The notes below the pieces were generated by a model. The model saw only the letters and a program-made list of their open reading frames with translations, had not been told where the DNA came from and made no database searches. From Nitrospinaceae bacterium (lineage in GTDB: Bacteria > Nitrospinota > Nitrospinia > Nitrospinales > VA-1): a stretch of DNA of 8,432 nt. This document shows positions 5,765 to 8,432 of the stretch, in pieces (the first letter of the stretch is position 1; the number at the start of each line of letters is the position of its first letter). The stretch spans positions 1 to 8,432 of the forward strand of contig JAJDBA010000205.1 in assembly GCA_029261675.1 (NCBI GenBank). Reading direction: 5' to 3'. The position numbers were made by a program, and so were the translations under genes.

Positions 5765-6874
5765 CTAGCTAGTCGGGAGAGTGAAGTGGAAGGTGGTGCC
5801 TTTTCCGGGTTTGGTTTCAAACCAGAGTTTGCCCTGATGGTTTTCTTCGATGATGCCTTTGCAGGATAGGAGTCCCAGACCGTTGCCATCTTTTTTTGTT
5901 GTCAAAGTATCTTTGAAAAGATAATTTTGAATTTCTTCAGGGATGCCCGCCCCTTTGTCCGTAACGCTGACTTGTAGAAATCCATTATCTCGACTGATCC
6001 CAACTTCCACCATTCCACCTGTTTCGGTGACGTAGCCCGCGTTGATGATCAGGTTTTGCAAAACACGCTGAATATCGAGTGGATAAAAGACAGCCTCGAG
6101 AGAATCTCCCGAAGGGTTTATTTTAACGTCTTTGTCTCGTAACTGGGCATGGGTAGAAAGGCCTTCTACCGTCTCTTCGATAACGGGTACAATCGCTTTT
6201 TTTGATTTTACATATTCCGTTTTAATTTTTTTGATGTGATTCAAACTGGAATCCAGAAGGTCCATCAAGTTGGTACGAACGGTTTCAACGATTGTCTGGC
6301 ATTTTTCCATGTCTTCCAGCCCATCGCGTTTTTTGTGTCCGGGTTCGGTTCCTTCATACAGCTCTACGGAATCTTCAATGGACAGTTCAGCGAGACCTAG
6401 AGTGCTCAAAAAATTTCGAATGTCGTGGGTGAATATGCTCAACTTACGCATATCTTTCATCATCGTATCCAGATCCCCGCGAACGCGGCTGGAAAGGGTG
6501 CGCATGATGGATAAAAGAGCCTGTGGTTCAGAAGCCAGATAGGTATGGAAATGTTCTTCATTGATTTCCATGAGCAGGGTAGCCTTTTCTGCTCTTGCAG
6601 ATGCCGAGCGAGCTTTGGACTCAATCAGCGACATTTCTCCCAGATATTGTCCCGCTCCTAAAACGGCAATTTGTTTTGGGCCTTTGAAAACGTCCAGCTC
6701 CCCTTCGAGAATGAGGTACATCGCGTTTTCAAGGTCGTCCTCATTGAATAGGACTTCGCCGGGCTCAAGGGAAATCTCACGACAATGGTCTACCAAATTG
6801 CTCAGAGTAGATTCATCGAAGAAACTGAGCAAGTCGGTTTCCTTCAACAACTTGATCTTGCGGTCTTTATCCAT
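5765..6874 (-). CDS. Cyclic-nucleotide-domain sensor histidine kinase
   Basis: 369-residue soluble protein with no membrane segment. Residues about 12-125 form a CRP-type cyclic nucleotide-binding domain: ISLEPGEVLFNEDD (34-47) and the phosphate-binding cassette GEMSLIESKARSAS (79-92), which keeps the glutamate (E80) and arginine-serine (R89-S90) that contact the cyclic nucleotide in classic members. A helical dimerisation region follows, with a candidate phospho-acceptor H150 in FTHDIRNFLSTL (148-159). The HATPase_c domain (about 255-368) has the N box LQNLIINAG (272-280), the G1 box DKGAGIP (306-312), and the G2 box GNGLGL (330-335), ending GTTFHFTLP. It is therefore predicted to autophosphorylate in response to a small ligand or protein contact at the CRP-like domain. 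No response regulator is nearby. It lies 61 nt after rlmD on the same strand; a promoter could also lie in that gap. There is no Shine-Dalgarno. Ligand and target are unknown. Confidence 0.88.
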   Translation of the reverse strand: MDKDRKIKLLKETDLLSFFDESTLSNLVDHCREISLEPGEVLFNEDDLENAMYLILEGELDVFKGPKQIAVLGAGQYLGEMSLIESKARSASARAEKATLLMEINEEHFHTYLASEPQALLSIMRTLSSRVRGDLDTMMKDMRKLSIFTHDIRNFLSTLGLAELSIEDSVELYEGTEPGHKKRDGLEDMEKCQTIVETVRTNLMDLLDSSLNHIKKIKTEYVKSKKAIVPVIEETVEGLSTHAQLRDKDVKINPSGDSLEAVFYPLDIQRVLQNLIINAGYVTETGGMVEVGISRDNGFLQVSVTDKGAGIPEEIQNYLFKDTLTTKKDGNGLGLLSCKGIIEENHQGKLWFETKPGKGTTFHFTLPTS

Positions 6875-6880
6875 GAGAAA

Positions 6881-6909
6881 ATCTTACCATATGTTGCCCA
6901 GATAGACAA
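6881..6909 (-). promoter_or_regulatory. Candidate promoter for the kinase, possibly leaderless
   Basis: On the minus strand TTGTCT (6909-6904), a 17-nt spacer and TAAGAT (6886-6881) give a plausible sigma70 promoter, 4 of 6 consensus bases in each box. Transcription would begin about 7 nt further on, at the A of the kinase ATG (6874). The mRNA would then have no leader, which agrees with the lack of a Shine-Dalgarno. The alternative is co-transcription with rlmD. Confidence 0.4.
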
Positions 6910-6935
6910 CCAAACCGCATTACACTGCGCTCAAA

Positions 6936-8327
6936 TCAATTTTCGGCAGGTTTTACTTGTTTGAGGTAAACGGCAGTTTCTATGTGTTGGGTTTGTGGGA
7001 ACATATCGATCACCCGCATATCGTGAATTTTGTATCCTTCCAGCCTTTCCAGATCGCGGGCGAGGGTGGATGGATTGCAGGAGACATAGATGATTTGTTC
7101 CGGCTGCGATTGCAACAAGGTTTTTATAACCGATTCAGAACAACCTTTCCGCGGGGGATCAATGATGAAGGTATGAACTTTTTCCTTAGATGCAACCTGC
7201 GGCGCGTGTTCTTCGACACTCCCGGTCAGAAACTGGCAAGAGGTGATGCCATTGGTTTCTGCGCTTAGGCGGGCATCTTCCATAGCCGGTTCGAACTGCT
7301 CGATGGCGATCACTTTTTTGCCTTTTGCCGCAAGCCAGAGTGCAATGCCTCCGGAACCGCTATAAGCATCGATAATGGTTCTCTCTTCGGCGGCATCAAC
7401 CCAATTATCGATTAGATCGTAGAGACGTAAAGTTTGCGCTGAATGGATTTGAAAGAATGACCCGAGGGAAAGGTGAAAACTCAAGTCGGAAAGTTTGTCC
7501 GTGAGCCTTTCTTTTCCCCACAGCAATCTGTTTTCTTTTCCTAAAATCACGTTAGTAGCACGCGGATTGATGTTTTGAATGATACCGACAATGCCAAGTT
7601 CTTTTAATTTCTTCTCTTCAGTGAGTTCAGCCAGAAAATTTCGTGGGAAGCGGCCTTCATTAGTGATCATACCCACAAGAATTTCGCCTGTAGATTCGGA
7701 GTGCCGGATAACCAGTCCTCTTACCAGCCCGCGATGGTTCCCTTCGTTGTAGACGGAAATCTGATTTTTCTTTAAGATTTCTCGCAACCATTCCTTGGCG
7801 TTGTTGATAGGTTCCGGAAGAATGTCGCAAGTGGGCGAGTCGGCCACTTTATGTGAGCCTTCGGAATAGAATCCGATTTGCGGGTCACTGGTTTTTCCTT
7901 GTACCGCGAAACTGGCTTTGTTGCGATACTGATATTGTTTCTCCGCCGCCAGAGTTTCGATTTTATCAGGAAGCTCGACTCCACCAATACGACTCAGGTT
8001 ATCTCGAACCACTTGAAGTTTGAATTCGAGTTGTTTTTCGTAGTTGAGATCTTGAAATTTACAGCCGCCACATTTGAAAAATACAGGGCAGGGTGGGTCG
8101 ACCCGGTCTTTGGAAAGTTGTGTCCGTTCGAATATATCCAGTACGCCGAAACGCGGCGTGATTTTGATCATTTTTCCTCGGACGCGATCACCGGGAAGGC
8201 CGCCGGGGGTGAACACGGTATAACCTTCGTGGCGGCAGAGTCCATCGCCGCTGGATGCCAGAGTTTCTACATCCAATTCCAGTCGGTCTCCCCGTTTCAC
8301 AGGTATGTTTAATTTAGTCTTTGCCAT
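6936..8327 (-). CDS. rlmD: 23S rRNA (uracil-C5)-methyltransferase, RlmD/RumA family
   Basis: 463 residues, the usual length of the TrmA/RumA family. The N-terminal TRAM domain (about 8-68) is an RNA-binding OB fold. A four-cysteine [4Fe-4S] site follows: C80, C86 and C89 in CPVFFKCGGC, plus C167 in SPTCDILPEP. The C-terminal SAM-dependent methyltransferase domain has motif I DAYSGSGGIAL (320-330), FIIDPPRKGC (387-396), the nucleophilic cysteine C417 in YVSCNPSTLARDL (414-426), and the general-base glutamate E450 in MFPQTQHIETAVYL (442-455). It transfers a methyl group to C5 of a uridine; in E. coli RlmD this is U1939 of 23S rRNA. Family members differ in target (U747, U1939, tRNA U54), and sequence alone does not settle this. 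The ATG at 8327 has no Shine-Dalgarno but gives a sensible short N-terminus before the TRAM domain. Confidence 0.93.
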   Translation of the reverse strand: MAKTKLNIPVKRGDRLELDVETLASSGDGLCRHEGYTVFTPGGLPGDRVRGKMIKITPRFGVLDIFERTQLSKDRVDPPCPVFFKCGGCKFQDLNYEKQLEFKLQVVRDNLSRIGGVELPDKIETLAAEKQYQYRNKASFAVQGKTSDPQIGFYSEGSHKVADSPTCDILPEPINNAKEWLREILKKNQISVYNEGNHRGLVRGLVIRHSESTGEILVGMITNEGRFPRNFLAELTEEKKLKELGIVGIIQNINPRATNVILGKENRLLWGKERLTDKLSDLSFHLSLGSFFQIHSAQTLRLYDLIDNWVDAAEERTIIDAYSGSGGIALWLAAKGKKVIAIEQFEPAMEDARLSAETNGITSCQFLTGSVEEHAPQVASKEKVHTFIIDPPRKGCSESVIKTLLQSQPEQIIYVSCNPSTLARDLERLEGYKIHDMRVIDMFPQTQHIETAVYLKQVKPAEN

Positions 8328-8370
8328 GATTTATTTAATTGCTCGTGTAGTTTGATGAGGGGGGAACCTT

Positions 8371-8376
8371 ATCATA
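8371..8376 (-). promoter_or_regulatory. Candidate -10 element for rlmD
   Basis: TATGAT on the minus strand (8376-8371) matches 5 of 6 bases of the -10 consensus, about 44 nt before the rlmD ATG. No recognisable -35 lies 16-18 nt upstream, so this is weak. The rest of the leader (8328-8370) shows no Shine-Dalgarno or clear structure. Confidence 0.25.
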
Positions 8377-8381
8377 CTCCG

Positions 8382-8411
8382 TTGCCAGAACCTAGAATTC
8401 GGTTGTATACT
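8382..8411 (+). promoter_or_regulatory. Sigma70-type promoter reading rightward out of the window
   Basis: TTGCCA (8382-8387), an 18-nt spacer and TATACT (8406-8411) match the consensus at 5 of 6 bases in each box. The predicted start is at about 8418-8419, which coincides with an ATG. It is divergent from rlmD. Confidence 0.55.
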
Positions 8412-8418
8412 TGCCGCT

Positions 8419-8432
8419 ATGAATAAAACCAC
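8419..8432 (+). CDS. Possible start of a gene running off the right edge
   Basis: An ATG (8419) opens codons for M-N-K-T and runs to the window end. There is no Shine-Dalgarno, but a good promoter ends 7 nt before it, so the mRNA could start at the ATG itself. With only four full codons visible, neither the product nor the reality of the gene can be established. Confidence 0.3.

Noticed and set aside
6915..6930. Palindrome CGCA/TGCG between rlmD and the kinase as a terminator
   Set aside because: The stem is only 4 bp with no T-tract on the minus strand, too weak to call.
7878..8312. 144-codon plus-strand reading frame opposite rlmD
   Set aside because: It is antisense to the conserved TRAM and Fe-S region of rlmD and has no family resemblance.

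Overview
The window is an ordinary-looking stretch of bacterial chromosome: eight complete genes, the probable first codons of a ninth, and short intergenic regions. No rRNA, tRNA, CRISPR array, insertion sequence or prophage gene was seen. The mix suggests a diderm, free-living environmental bacterium: RlmD-type [4Fe-4S] rRNA methyltransferase, YggT-DivIVA-YggU, MtnA, a class II AsnRS, a cyanobacterial-type DUF3386 protein, moderate GC, and almost no Shine-Dalgarno sequences. Nitrospinota or a neighbouring lineage (Nitrospirota, former Deltaproteobacteria) would fit, but this is a guess from gene content, not a placement.

Layout. A DUF3386 gene (112-789, +) with the only strong ribosome binding site in the window ends at a near-perfect terminator hairpin (802-838). 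Converging on it is a five-gene minus-strand operon, 4055 down to 837: yggT, a DivIVA-domain gene, yggU, mtnA and a sugar-nucleotide pyrophosphorylase. Its junctions are +6, -11, +9 and -4 nt. A good sigma70-type promoter (TTGACA, 17 nt, TATTTT; 4165 to 4137) precedes it, followed by a leader of about 75 nt that can fold into a chain of mutually exclusive hairpins. asnS (4213-5604, +) is divergent from this operon. A 160-bp convergent gap with weak hairpins separates it from a minus-strand pair: rlmD (8327-6936) and a cyclic-nucleotide-domain histidine kinase (6874-5765). At the right edge a divergent promoter (TTGCCA, 18 nt, TATACT) points to an ATG at 8419, whose gene lies outside the window.

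How the genes work together. The operon joins two neighbourhoods known from other bacteria: ylmG/divIVA of Firmicutes and yggT-yggU of E. coli. It adds methionine salvage (MtnA) and cell-surface sugar activation, so an envelope/growth theme is plausible for its first and last genes. AsnRS and RlmD are translation housekeeping. The kinase is a soluble sensor with no response regulator in the window.

I see no convincing undescribed multi-gene system. The points most worth checking are the switch-like leader of the yggT operon, the terminator-like hairpins just upstream of both plus-strand genes, the lack of Shine-Dalgarno sequences combined with possible leaderless starts, and the orphan cNMP-domain kinase.
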